From: Gemmatimonadota bacterium
Lineage (GTDB): Bacteria; Gemmatimonadota; Gemmatimonadetes; Gemmatimonadales; GWC2-71-9
Reading direction: 5' to 3'
Assembly (NCBI GenBank): GCA_003221085.1
Contig: QHUD01000020.1
Location: forward strand, 1-8,102
Length of the DNA: 8,102 nt
Shown: positions 1 through 5,790 of the stretch, piece by piece
Layout: each line of letters opens with the position of its first letter
How positions within the stretch are numbered: position 1 is the first letter of the stretch
Made by a program: the position numbers and the translations under genes
The notes under the pieces: model-generated
Databases searched by the model: none
What the model saw: the letters and a program-made list of their open reading frames with translations, nothing else
Told to the model about the DNA's origin: nothing

Positions 1-1
1 G

Positions 2-379
2 CAGCTCGCCAACAAGCCGCTCGGCTACCTCGGATCGGCGTTCGTCGGCGTGACCTTCGCGGCGGCCTGGACACCCTGCATCGGTCCGATCCTCGGCGCG
101 ATCCTCACGCTGGCCGCCGCGCAGGGAAGCGTGGGGCGGGGCGCCGGGTTGCTCACGGTGTACGCATTGGGCCTAGCGGTGCCGTTCCTGCTCGCCGCGC
201 TGGCCCTGGACCGTTTCCTCGTCTGGTTCCAACGGTTCCGGCCCTATATCGTCTGGGTCGAGCGCATCGCAGGGATCCTATTGATCCTGATCGGCCTGCT
301 GCTCGTCACGAACCGCTTCACGCTACTCGCGAGCTGGCTCCAGGGGCTGACACCCGAGTTCCTGAAAAGCCGGCTCTGA
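2..379 (+). CDS. CcdA-family cytochrome c biogenesis / thiol-disulfide transporter, C-terminal part
   Basis: This is the last 125 residues of an integral membrane protein; the frame is open to the left edge, so the start lies outside the window. CcdA/DsbD-gamma proteins carry electrons from cytoplasmic thioredoxin across the inner membrane to reduce periplasmic partners such as apocytochrome c maturation factors. The sequence shows the family hallmark WTPCIGPILGAIL (fragment residues 23-35), with the conserved second redox Cys at residue 26. Three hydrophobic helices follow, at about residues 14-40, 50-75 and 85-102, the last ending in a run of Leu/Ile (GILLILIGLLLV). The C-terminus is short and ends in TPEFLKSRL. 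The family usually has two Cys in six helices; the first Cys would be upstream of the window. No partner such as a thioredoxin-like protein is visible downstream, where the next gene is separated by a repeat-rich gap. Confidence 0.88.
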   Translation, partial: QLANKPLGYLGSAFVGVTFAAAWTPCIGPILGAILTLAAAQGSVGRGAGLLTVYALGLAVPFLLAALALDRFLVWFQRFRPYIVWVERIAGILLILIGLLLVTNRFTLLASWLQGLTPEFLKSRL

Positions 380-405
380 ACCGCAGTCGTCCCTCTCCAC
401 GCGTC

Positions 406-504
406 CCCACCCTGAAAGGGTGGGCCCGGGAGAGCGGTGTCCTAAAGGACAATACGCGCGTGCTTTAGCACGGTGTGGGGCCGGGCCCAGGCTTTTAGCC
501 TGGG
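406..504. repeat. Cluster of four short perfect hairpins (REP-like)
   Basis: Four perfect inverted repeats lie within 99 bases. (a) Positions 406-424: arms CCCACCCT/AGGGTGGG with loop GAA. (b) 438-451: TGTCC/GGACA with loop TAAA. (c) 459-472: CGTGCT/AGCACG with loop TT. (d) 486-504: CCCAGGCT/AGCCTGGG with loop TTT. All four share an A/T-rich core of the type CTAAAG or CTTTAG, with different G/C arms. This resembles composite intergenic repeats of the REP type, mobilised by REP-associated tyrosine transposases (RAYTs); that assignment is from memory of the class. No transposase gene is in the window. No T-tract follows, so a simple intrinsic terminator is less likely, although some termination after the CcdA gene is possible. 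Confidence 0.6.
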
Positions 505-524
505 AACCTTGGGAGCCACTTTCC

Positions 525-530
525 TATATT
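525..530 (+). promoter_or_regulatory. Possible -10 element (TATATT) for the lipoprotein gene
   Basis: TATATT matches the sigma-70 -10 consensus at five of six positions and stands out as an A/T island in GC-rich sequence. It lies 45 bases before the lipoprotein start codon, which would give a leader of about 40 bases. No convincing -35 box is found at 16-18 bases upstream, so this is a weak call. It overlaps the tandem duplication at 527-552. Confidence 0.25.
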
Positions 531-552
531 AGGTGCCTGTATTAGGTGCCTG
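527..552 (+). repeat. Perfect 13-bp tandem duplication upstream of the lipoprotein gene
   Basis: TATTAGGTGCCTG occurs twice, head to tail, at 527-539 and 540-552. The first copy shares its first four bases with the TATATT island. The duplication also creates a GTG at 546 that is in frame with the lipoprotein gene, which makes the reading frame look longer than it probably is. Confidence 0.85.
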
Positions 553-563
553 CGAAACTCACC

Positions 564-570
564 GAGAGGG
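564..570 (+). promoter_or_regulatory. Ribosome binding site deciding the lipoprotein start
   Basis: GAGAGGG sits five bases before the ATG at 576 and is purine-rich and Shine-Dalgarno-like. It selects the ATG at 576 over the in-frame GTG at 546, which has no such sequence and would place ten charged residues before the signal peptide. Confidence 0.65.
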
Positions 571-575
571 ACGAA

Positions 576-1355
576 ATGATCAGGCTACAGAAGCACGGAT
601 GGCTTGTCGTGGTGATGGCGGGCGCGGCGCTCGCCGCCTGCGCACAAGGTGAGCAACGGAGCCAGTCGGCGGACTCCACGGCTCGCAACCTGACGCTCGC
701 GCCGACCGAGTCAACAGCGGCACTGAAAGACGTGCCGCCGGCGGTGACCGAGGCCGCCAAGCCGGCGCCCGAGAAGAAGACGGCCGTGAAGAAGCCGGTC
801 GCGCCGAAGCCCGCGGCTCCGGCTCCGCTGATGCTGGCGGCGGGAACCCGTGTGCCGGCCACGGTCAGCGACACGATCTCCACGCGCTCGGTGAAGGCGG
901 GTGATCCGTTCACGGCGACGGTGAGCCAGGATGTGAAGGACCCGACCGGGCGAGTCGTGATCCCGGCTGGCTCGGCCGTGTCCGGGACGATTACGGCGGC
1001 CGAGCCGGCGCCGAACCCGAACTCCACCGGCAGGATCGAATTGTCGATCACGACCGTCAGCGTGAAGGGCAGGAGCTACGCGGTCGACGCCTCCGTCGTG
1101 GGGATGGATACTATCATGAAGGGCCGCGGGGTCACGAAGGCGGACGCCGCCAAGGTTGCCGGGGGGGCGGTGGCCGGGGCGATCGTTGGCAAGCTCCTCG
1201 GCAAGAACACCAAGGGCGCCGTGATCGGGGGCGCGGCGGGCGCCGCGGCCGGCGCGGCCGCCGCGCGCGCGTCGCGCGATATCGACGTCGTGGTCCCCAA
1301 GGGGGCGGCGATCACCATCAAGCTCAACGCGCCGCTCACGGTGAAGGCGGCCTAG
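576..1355 (+). CDS. Lipoprotein with Pro/Ala/Lys linker, beta-rich domain and glycine zipper
   Basis: The 259-residue product starts with a lipoprotein signal peptide (MIRLQKHGWL, then a hydrophobic stretch) and lipobox LAAC, with the lipidated Cys at 22. A Ser/Thr-rich stretch (23-50) leads into a Pro/Ala/Lys linker (about 52-85; EKKTAVKKPVAPKPAAPAP), a composition typical of periplasm-spanning linkers. A beta-rich domain (about 86-172) contains AGTRVPATVSDTISTRSVKAGD, VVIPAGSAVSGTI and GRIELSITTVSVKGRSY. A glycine zipper follows (195-230; GGAVAGAIVGKLL, GAVIGGAAGAAAG), then a closing strand (VVVPKGAAITIKLNAPLTV). The domain order resembles uncharacterised Acidobacteriota/Gemmatimonadota envelope proteins, and its IPAG / VxG strands recall VirB10/TrbI-like beta domains. 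This is resemblance from memory, not proof. An outer-membrane or peptidoglycan-associated structural role is inferred. It stands alone between two repeat-rich gaps and is convergent with the gamma-glutamyltransferase gene. Confidence 0.8.
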   Translation: MIRLQKHGWLVVVMAGAALAACAQGEQRSQSADSTARNLTLAPTESTAALKDVPPAVTEAAKPAPEKKTAVKKPVAPKPAAPAPLMLAAGTRVPATVSDTISTRSVKAGDPFTATVSQDVKDPTGRVVIPAGSAVSGTITAAEPAPNPNSTGRIELSITTVSVKGRSYAVDASVVGMDTIMKGRGVTKADAAKVAGGAVAGAIVGKLLGKNTKGAVIGGAAGAAAGAAAARASRDIDVVVPKGAAITIKLNAPLTVKAA

Positions 1356-1374
1356 CCCGCCGCCTAGGAAAGCG

Positions 1375-1531
1375 GATCCTTCGCGCCTTGCGGCGCTCAG
1401 GATGACAGGCTCCGTCGCTTCGCGAGGGGGGAGGGGGAGAAAACCACCCTCCCTTCTTCCTTACTCCTACCGAAGCCCCGCCGGCGCTGTCATCCTGAGC
1501 GAGCGCGCGGCACGCGCGCGAGCGAAGGATC
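1375..1531. repeat. Inverted pair of REP-like hairpins (BIME-like) between convergent genes
   Basis: Two related palindromic units face each other. The left unit (1375-1408) contains GATCCTTCGC and GCTCAGGATGACAG. The right unit (1487-1531) contains CTGTCATCCTGAGC and GCGAAGGATC, the exact reverse complements (14 bp: 1395-1408 with 1487-1500; 10 bp: 1375-1384 with 1522-1531). Each unit is also a hairpin by itself. In the left, ATCCT...AGGAT encloses GCGCC-ttgc-GGCGC. In the right, ATCCT...AGGAT encloses GCGCGCG-gca-CGCGCGC (1503-1519). The TCATCCTGAG...GCGAAGGATC wording is one I recall as a frequent intergenic repeat in several high-GC phyla. It occupies almost the whole gap between the lipoprotein and ggt stop codons. 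Confidence 0.75.
1429..1460 (+). terminator. Terminator-like stem with pyrimidine tail
   Basis: GGGAGGG (1429-1435) pairs perfectly with CCCTCCC (1447-1453) across an 11-base loop. On the + strand it is followed by TTCTTCC and further pyrimidines. The stem sits about 75 bases after the lipoprotein stop codon and inside the inverted repeat pair. The T-tract is interrupted by C, so its strength is uncertain. Confidence 0.4.
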
Positions 1532-1555
1532 TGGTGTGGGATGGGCATCCTTAAC

Positions 1556-3367
1556 TCAGTATCCTGCAGCCCCCCCGCCGCGCCTGGGATCTGCTACGCC
1601 CACCCACCCGGCGGCAGCGCGCGCGATGGCGTTCACCTCGGTCTTGTAGTTCCAGATTCTCACGTTGTGACCCATCGCCTCGAGCGAATCGATCGACGCC
1701 CGGACGAAGCCGTCTCGTTCCAAGTGGAGTGTGTCCGGGACTGCTTGATGGTGCAGTCGGGGCGCCGCTATGGCGGTCGGCAGCGGCATGTCCTGGTCGA
1801 TCACGTTGCTCAGCACCTGATAGACGGCCGTGGTGATGCGCGAGCCGCCCGGTGACCCGAGCACCAGAAACAGCCGCGCGGCTGAATCGAGCACGATCGC
1901 CGGCGTCATGCCCGACAGCATCCGCTTCCCCGGCGCGATAGCGTTCCCTTCACCCTGGACCAGGCCGAACAAATTCGGCTTACCGGGCGCCGTCATAAAG
2001 TCGTCCATCTCGTCGTTCAGCAGGAACCCCGCCCCCGTCACGGTCACCGCACTGCCGAAATCGTTGTTCAGCGTGGTGGTGCAGGACACCGCGTTTCCGT
2101 CGACATCCACGACGGAGTAGTGCGTCGTCTCGGTGCCCTCCGAGCGTGCGCCACGGGGCTGGACAGAAGGTGTCGCGCGCTGGAGGTCGATGTTCGCTCG
2201 CAAGGTGGCCGCGTACGCTTTGGAGAGCAGCCGCGCAAGCGGCATCTCCACGAAGTCCGGGTCGCCCAGAAAGGCGTTGCGATCGGCGTACGCGCGCCGC
2301 ATCGCCTCGGTCTGGAGGTGCATCAGTCGAGCGCTGCCAAACGGCGGGAGGGGCGCATACCCCTCCATCACGTTGAGGATCTCCGCGAGCGTCACCCCGC
2401 CGCCCGAGGGCGGCGGCATCGTGTAGATCGTGTAGCCGCGGTAGCCGATCGCGATCGGGTCGCGCCACTTGACCCGATAGCGGGCGAGGTCCTCCCGCGT
2501 GATCAGCCCGCCGCCGTGAGCCATCTCCTGGACGATCAGCTCGGCGATGCCGCCCTGGTAGAACACCTGTGGGCCGCTGTCGGCAATGAGCTGCAGCGTG
2601 CGCGCGAGATCCGGCTGGACGAACCGCGTGCCCGCCGGGGGCGCTTCGCCGTTGACGAGGAACTGGGCGCGCGAGGCGGGAAACCGGGCGAGTCGCTCCG
2701 CCTCCCGGGCGATTTGCCGGCTCCGCACGCCGTCGAGCACATGTCCGTCGCGCGCCAGGCCCACGGCGGGCGCAACCAATTCTTTCCACGGCAAGCGCCC
2801 GAACCTGCGATGCGCCTCGAACAGCCCCGCGACGGTCCCCGGCACACCGACCGAGCGGTGGCCGGTCAGGGACGACCCCAGTACGTTCCCGGCCGAATCG
2901 ACGTACATGGACCGCGTGGCGCCGGAGGGCGCAGTCTCGCGAAAGTCGAGGGCGCGCACCGTGTCGTCGTGCGTCCGGATGACCATGAACCCGCCGCCCC
3001 CGATGTTGCCGGCCACGGGGTGCACGACGGTGAGGGCAAACGCGACAGCGACCGCAGCGTCAACTGCGTTGCCGCCGCGGCGCAGAATATCCACGCCGAC
3101 GTCGCTCGCGAGCGGGTGCGACGTCACCACCATAGCGTGCTCAGCGGCGACCGCCCTGACACGCTGGCCCAGAGGCCAGTCGGTCGCGATGAGCGCGGGA
3201 CGGGCCGTTCCTCCCTCTGCTGCCGGCCTTGCGGGCGCCTCGGGCGGCGCCTCCGCGGGGGGGATGGGCGCGAGGACGCCGGGCGTAACGGGGATCGTCT
3301 CAGGCAGCTTAATGCCGCTCCTGCACGCCGCCAGCACCAGCAGGCCGAGACCGAGGAGTCTGTGCAT
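1556..3367 (-). CDS. ggt: Gamma-glutamyltransferase, exported lipoprotein form
   Basis: This 603-residue N-terminal-nucleophile hydrolase transfers or hydrolyses gamma-glutamyl groups (glutathione and related peptides). It opens with a lipoprotein signal (MHRLLGLGLLVLAAC, lipid Cys 15) and a Pro/Ala-rich tether (about 20-58), so it should work anchored outside the cytoplasm. Family motifs appear in order: SHPLAS...GGNAVDAAVA (83-107), GNIGGGGFM (120-128), FRETAP with the substrate-binding Arg 143, and the autocleavage site TETTHYS, giving catalytic Thr 414 as the new N-terminus of a 190-residue small subunit. The lid region NDEMDDF...PGKPN (451-465) and the oxyanion glycines SPGGSR (505-510) follow. 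Where E. coli has LSSM, this protein has LSGM (484-487), replacing one substrate-contact Ser. The start is chosen by the signal peptide; the frame stays open upstream but reads as non-protein-like sequence. There is no Shine-Dalgarno site (see the promoter entry). Confidence 0.95.
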   Translation of the reverse strand: MHRLLGLGLLVLAACRSGIKLPETIPVTPGVLAPIPPAEAPPEAPARPAAEGGTARPALIATDWPLGQRVRAVAAEHAMVVTSHPLASDVGVDILRRGGNAVDAAVAVAFALTVVHPVAGNIGGGGFMVIRTHDDTVRALDFRETAPSGATRSMYVDSAGNVLGSSLTGHRSVGVPGTVAGLFEAHRRFGRLPWKELVAPAVGLARDGHVLDGVRSRQIAREAERLARFPASRAQFLVNGEAPPAGTRFVQPDLARTLQLIADSGPQVFYQGGIAELIVQEMAHGGGLITREDLARYRVKWRDPIAIGYRGYTIYTMPPPSGGGVTLAEILNVMEGYAPLPPFGSARLMHLQTEAMRRAYADRNAFLGDPDFVEMPLARLLSKAYAATLRANIDLQRATPSVQPRGARSEGTETTHYSVVDVDGNAVSCTTTLNNDFGSAVTVTGAGFLLNDEMDDFMTAPGKPNLFGLVQGEGNAIAPGKRMLSGMTPAIVLDSAARLFLVLGSPGGSRITTAVYQVLSNVIDQDMPLPTAIAAPRLHHQAVPDTLHLERDGFVRASIDSLEAMGHNVRIWNYKTEVNAIARAAAGWVGVADPRRGGGAAGY

Positions 3368-3372
3368 GTCGA

Positions 3373-3402
3373 ATTGTGCACGTTGACCCGAGTTCGGGTC
3401 AA
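3373..3402 (-). promoter_or_regulatory. Candidate ggt promoter, leaderless
   Basis: On the minus strand, TTGACC (3402-3397) lies 18 bases before CACAAT (3378-3373), a fair sigma-70 arrangement. CACAAT ends only five bases before the ggt ATG at 3367, so transcription would start at or next to the A of the start codon. This fits the lack of a ribosome binding site upstream of ggt. The -35 box and spacer are covered by the palindrome at 3381-3404. Confidence 0.4.
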
Positions 3403-3404
3403 CG
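3381..3404. promoter_or_regulatory. Perfect palindrome, candidate operator at the ggt promoter
   Basis: CGTTGACCCG (3381-3390) and CGGGTCAACG (3395-3404) form a perfect 10-bp inverted repeat around AGTT. It spans the presumed -35 box and spacer of the ggt promoter, 14-37 bases before the start codon, which is where a dimeric repressor would act. A degenerate copy lies at 3695-3712. The binding protein is unknown. Confidence 0.5.
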
Positions 3405-3504
3405 GGGAACGATTGTGTGGGTGAACCGACCATCCGCTCATTAGCACCACGGGCAGCCGACGTGACATTTACATCGCAGCGCCCGTCGTGGGGGGCGGCG
3501 CGCG

Positions 3505-3678
3505 AATGGCTCATCTGGGGCATGCTGCCGTTCCTAGGTCGGCTGGCGATTATCGCCCCACTGTTGGGTGCGGTACTTGTGATCGAGGCGGTGGGCTCGC
3601 TCTGCCTAATCAACCAGACCCACTTCTTCAAGAACGTGGGGATGATGGGGGGGTTGTTGATGATCACGGCGTGGCGTA
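3505..3678 (+). pseudogene. Probable remnant of a DoxX-family membrane protein (C-terminal end)
   Basis: The divergent gap between ggt and murQ contains a + strand frame encoding EWLIWGMLPFLGRLAII, then APLLGAVLVIEAVGSLCL and NQTHFFKNVGMMGGLLMI. The last two resemble the final two helices of DoxX-type proteins (pattern P-L-L...V-L-x-I, then Q/N-x-x-x-F-x-K-N-x-x-x-x-G-G-L-L), with the loop between them shortened. About 84% of codons here end in G or C, as in the real genes. No ribosome binding site, start or N-terminal helices of the family are present; sequence before about 3490 in this frame is not family-like, and the frame runs on into murQ without a sensible end. I read it as a decayed gene fragment; a small two-helix membrane protein is the alternative. 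Confidence 0.38.
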
Positions 3679-3694
3679 GCCCACCCCGCTGGTC

Positions 3695-3712
3695 CGAACC
3701 CGGGTCAGTGTC
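3695..3712. promoter_or_regulatory. Degenerate second copy of the ggt palindrome, upstream of murQ
   Basis: The 18 bases here match one strand of the 3381-3404 palindrome at 14 positions, including CCGAAC and CGGGTCA. The site is 28 bases before the murQ start codon. If the palindrome is an operator, one regulator could act on both divergent units. A leftover end of a small inserted element is the alternative, since the two copies flank the DoxX-like remnant. Confidence 0.3.
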
Positions 3713-3739
3713 TAACTTGGGGGCCATCCGACACCACTC

Positions 3740-4672
3740 ATGACTGTTCCCGACTACCGCGACCCGCGGCTCACCGAGCAGCGCAACCCCCGCACCGAGC
3801 GCATCGACGTCGCGTCGACGCTCGAGATCGTGGACCTCCTGAACGCCGAGGACGCGAGCGTGGCAGCGGCGGTGCATGCGGTGAGCGGCGACATCGCCCG
3901 CGCCATCGACCTCGTGGTGGGGGCGTTCGGCCGGGGCGGCCGACTCATTTACGTGGGCGCCGGTACCTCCGGGCGGCTCGGCGTCCTCGACGCGAGCGAA
4001 TGCCCGCCGACGTTCGGCACGCCGCCGGAAATGGTGGTGGGGGTGATCGCCGGCGGTTACTCGGCGCTGGTGAAGAGCGCCGAAGGCGCCGAGGACGACG
4101 TGAATGCGGGGATGGCCGCGATGGATCAGGCGCGGGTGGCGCCCGCGGACTTCGTCCTCGGCATCGCGGCCAGCGGGACGACGCCGTTCGTCCGCGCGGC
4201 GTTGTCCCGCGCGCAGACCATCGGGGCGGCGACCGGGCTGCTGTCGTGCTCCGATCCCCCCCGGGTGCTCGTCGAGACCTGCGACGTCCTCATCCTTCCG
4301 AAAGTCGGACCCGAAGCGCTCACCGGCTCGACGCGCATGAAGGCTGGTACCGCCACGAAGCTCGTCCTCAACACGCTCTCGACCGGTGCGATGATCCGGC
4401 TGGGCCGCGCGTACGGCAACCTCATGGTGGACCTGATGGCGCTGAGCGACAAGCTGCGCGACCGCGGGGAGCGTATCGTGATGGAATGCGCCGGCGTGGA
4501 CCGCGGGGCGGCGCGCCGGGCCATCGAGGCTGCGGGCGGGAGCGTGAAGCTGGCGATCGTGATGACCCGGCGGGCGGTGGGGAAGGCTGAGGCCGAACGC
4601 TTGCTCGCGCAGGCGGGCGGCTTTGTGCGCACGGCCGCGGGCGACCCGCCGCCCGTGACCGGGACCGTGTGA
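3740..4672 (+). CDS. murQ: N-acetylmuramic acid 6-phosphate etherase
   Basis: This 310-residue cytoplasmic enzyme cleaves the D-lactyl ether of MurNAc-6-phosphate to give GlcNAc-6-phosphate and D-lactate, the step that lets cell-wall amino sugar re-enter metabolism. The N-terminal family signature LTEQRNPRTERIDVASTLEI (11-30) is followed by the SIS sugar-phosphate domain: YVGAGTSGRLGVLDASECPP (71-90), GIAASGTTP, and GPEALTGSTRMKAGTATKLVLN. By alignment with E. coli MurQ, the catalytic pair E83/E114 corresponds to Glu 87 (in SEC) and Glu 118 (in GAED), both present. Length and both ends match the family. The ATG has no obvious Shine-Dalgarno site, but the family signature leaves no room for a later start. 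It is the first gene of a three-gene operon and overlaps anmK by four bases. Confidence 0.97.
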   Translation: MTVPDYRDPRLTEQRNPRTERIDVASTLEIVDLLNAEDASVAAAVHAVSGDIARAIDLVVGAFGRGGRLIYVGAGTSGRLGVLDASECPPTFGTPPEMVVGVIAGGYSALVKSAEGAEDDVNAGMAAMDQARVAPADFVLGIAASGTTPFVRAALSRAQTIGAATGLLSCSDPPRVLVETCDVLILPKVGPEALTGSTRMKAGTATKLVLNTLSTGAMIRLGRAYGNLMVDLMALSDKLRDRGERIVMECAGVDRGAARRAIEAAGGSVKLAIVMTRRAVGKAEAERLLAQAGGFVRTAAGDPPPVTGTV

Positions 4673-5790
4673 CGACCGCGCTCGCCGTGGGCGTGATGTC
4701 GGGCACGTCGCTCGACGGGGTCTCCACGGCACTCGTGCGGCTCACCGAGAAGCCGGTCGCCGCGCAGCTCGTCGCGTTCCGCCAGGACGCCTACACGGCA
4801 CCCGAGCGCGGGCAGATCATCGAAGCGATCGCGCGCGGCACCTCGAAAGATCTGGCCCTCCTGCACGTCGCCCTGGGAGAACGCTTCGCGGGGGCGGTGC
4901 TGCAGCTCCTGGCCCAGGCGAAGGTGGCCCCTCGGGATCTGTCCTTCATCGGGTCGCACGGGCAGACGATCTGGCACGAGCCCGGCCGCGCGACGCTGCA
5001 GCTGGGGGACCCGGCGGTGATCGCCGAACGCGTGGGCGTGCGCGTGGTGAGCGACTTCCGCTCCCGCGACGTAGCGGCGGGCGGCCAGGGGGCGCCCCTG
5101 GTGCCTCTCGCCGACGTGGTGCTGTTCGGTCACCCAGAGCAGGGGCGGCTGCTGCTGAATCTGGGGGGCATCGCGAACGTGACCTTCGCGCCGCGCCGGG
5201 GCGTCACGGGCGGCGCCATCGCGTTCGACACCGGTCCCGGCGTTGGGGTGGTCGACGCGGTGACCCGTCGCATCGACCCCGCCGCCCGATTCGACGCCGG
5301 CGGCGAGCGGGCGCGGCGCGGCAGGCCGTGCCGCAAGGTGCTCGACGCGTTGCTTGCGGATCCCTACTTCGCTGCGGCGCCACCCAAGAGCACCGGGCGC
5401 GAGCGCTTCAGCCCCGACTACGCGGCGCGGCTGATCGACGACGTGAAGCAGGCAGGCGGGTCCGACAACGATGCCGTGGCGACGGCGACGGCGCTGACCG
5501 TGGAGACCGTCGCCCGCGGCATCGAGCGCTGGACGCCCGCTCGCGCCTCCGACGAGCTGGTCATCTCAGGCGGTGGTGCGCGCAATCCGCGGCTGGTCGA
5601 GCTCCTCACCGCTCGGGTGGCTCCGCGACCGGTGGTGCCGTTCGATCGGCTGTTCTTCGACGGGGAAGCCAAGGAGGCTCTGGTGTTTGCGTTCCTCGGC
5701 TTTCTCACGATCCGCGGCGAGCCTGGGAACCTGCCCGCCGCGACCGGCGCCCGTGGCCCCCGCGTGCTCGGCCACATCACACCGGCGTGA
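4669..5790 (+). CDS. anmK: 1,6-anhydro-N-acetylmuramic acid kinase
   Basis: This 373-residue cytoplasmic kinase opens the 1,6-anhydro ring of anhydroMurNAc and phosphorylates it with ATP, producing the MurNAc-6-P that MurQ uses. The ASKHA-fold motifs are all visible: GVMSGTSLDGVSTAL (8-22, phosphate loop), IGSHGQTIWHEP (94-105), LQLGDPAVIAERVGVRVVSDFRSRD (110-134), GGQGAPLVPLAD, LLNLGGIANVT (162-172), FDTGPG with presumed catalytic base Asp 187, and SGGGARNP in the second ATP-site loop. After FDTGPG the usual Asn is Val here (GPGVGVVDA), probably a lineage variant. The start GTG shares bases with the murQ stop (GTGA, 4669-4672), which implies translational coupling; the MSGTS motif lies too close to allow a later start. 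The stop overlaps the next gene in the same way. Confidence 0.96.
   Translation: MTTALAVGVMSGTSLDGVSTALVRLTEKPVAAQLVAFRQDAYTAPERGQIIEAIARGTSKDLALLHVALGERFAGAVLQLLAQAKVAPRDLSFIGSHGQTIWHEPGRATLQLGDPAVIAERVGVRVVSDFRSRDVAAGGQGAPLVPLADVVLFGHPEQGRLLLNLGGIANVTFAPRRGVTGGAIAFDTGPGVGVVDAVTRRIDPAARFDAGGERARRGRPCRKVLDALLADPYFAAAPPKSTGRERFSPDYAARLIDDVKQAGGSDNDAVATATALTVETVARGIERWTPARASDELVISGGGARNPRLVELLTARVAPRPVVPFDRLFFDGEAKEALVFAFLGFLTIRGEPGNLPAATGARGPRVLGHITPA

Noticed and set aside
50..52. GTG at 50 as the start of the CcdA-like gene
   Set aside because: The frame is open to the left edge with helix-like sequence before it, and the GTG lies inside the conserved fourth helix region.
546..548. GTG at 546 as the lipoprotein start
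   Set aside because: It is created by the 13-bp duplication, lacks a ribosome binding site, and would spoil the signal peptide.
1426..1437. Two long G-runs as a G-quadruplex
   Set aside because: Only two runs are adjacent; four would be needed. Pairing with the C-runs at 1447-1453 is the simpler structure.
2120..3424. 434-codon + strand frame antisense to ggt
   Set aside because: It is low-complexity and Arg-rich, with no recognisable domain, and fully covered by the conserved ggt coding sequence on the other strand.
3368..4732. Upstream extension of the minus-strand ggt frame, open across all of murQ (about 455 extra codons)
   Set aside because: The translated text is Arg/Pro/His-rich without family resemblance, lies antisense to a canonical murQ, and precedes a clear lipoprotein signal peptide. 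It is an open frame caused by high GC.
5328..5786. N-terminal extension of the GH3 frame inside anmK
   Set aside because: This part is an Arg-rich shadow of anmK in another frame. GH3 family sequence begins right after the GTG at 5787.
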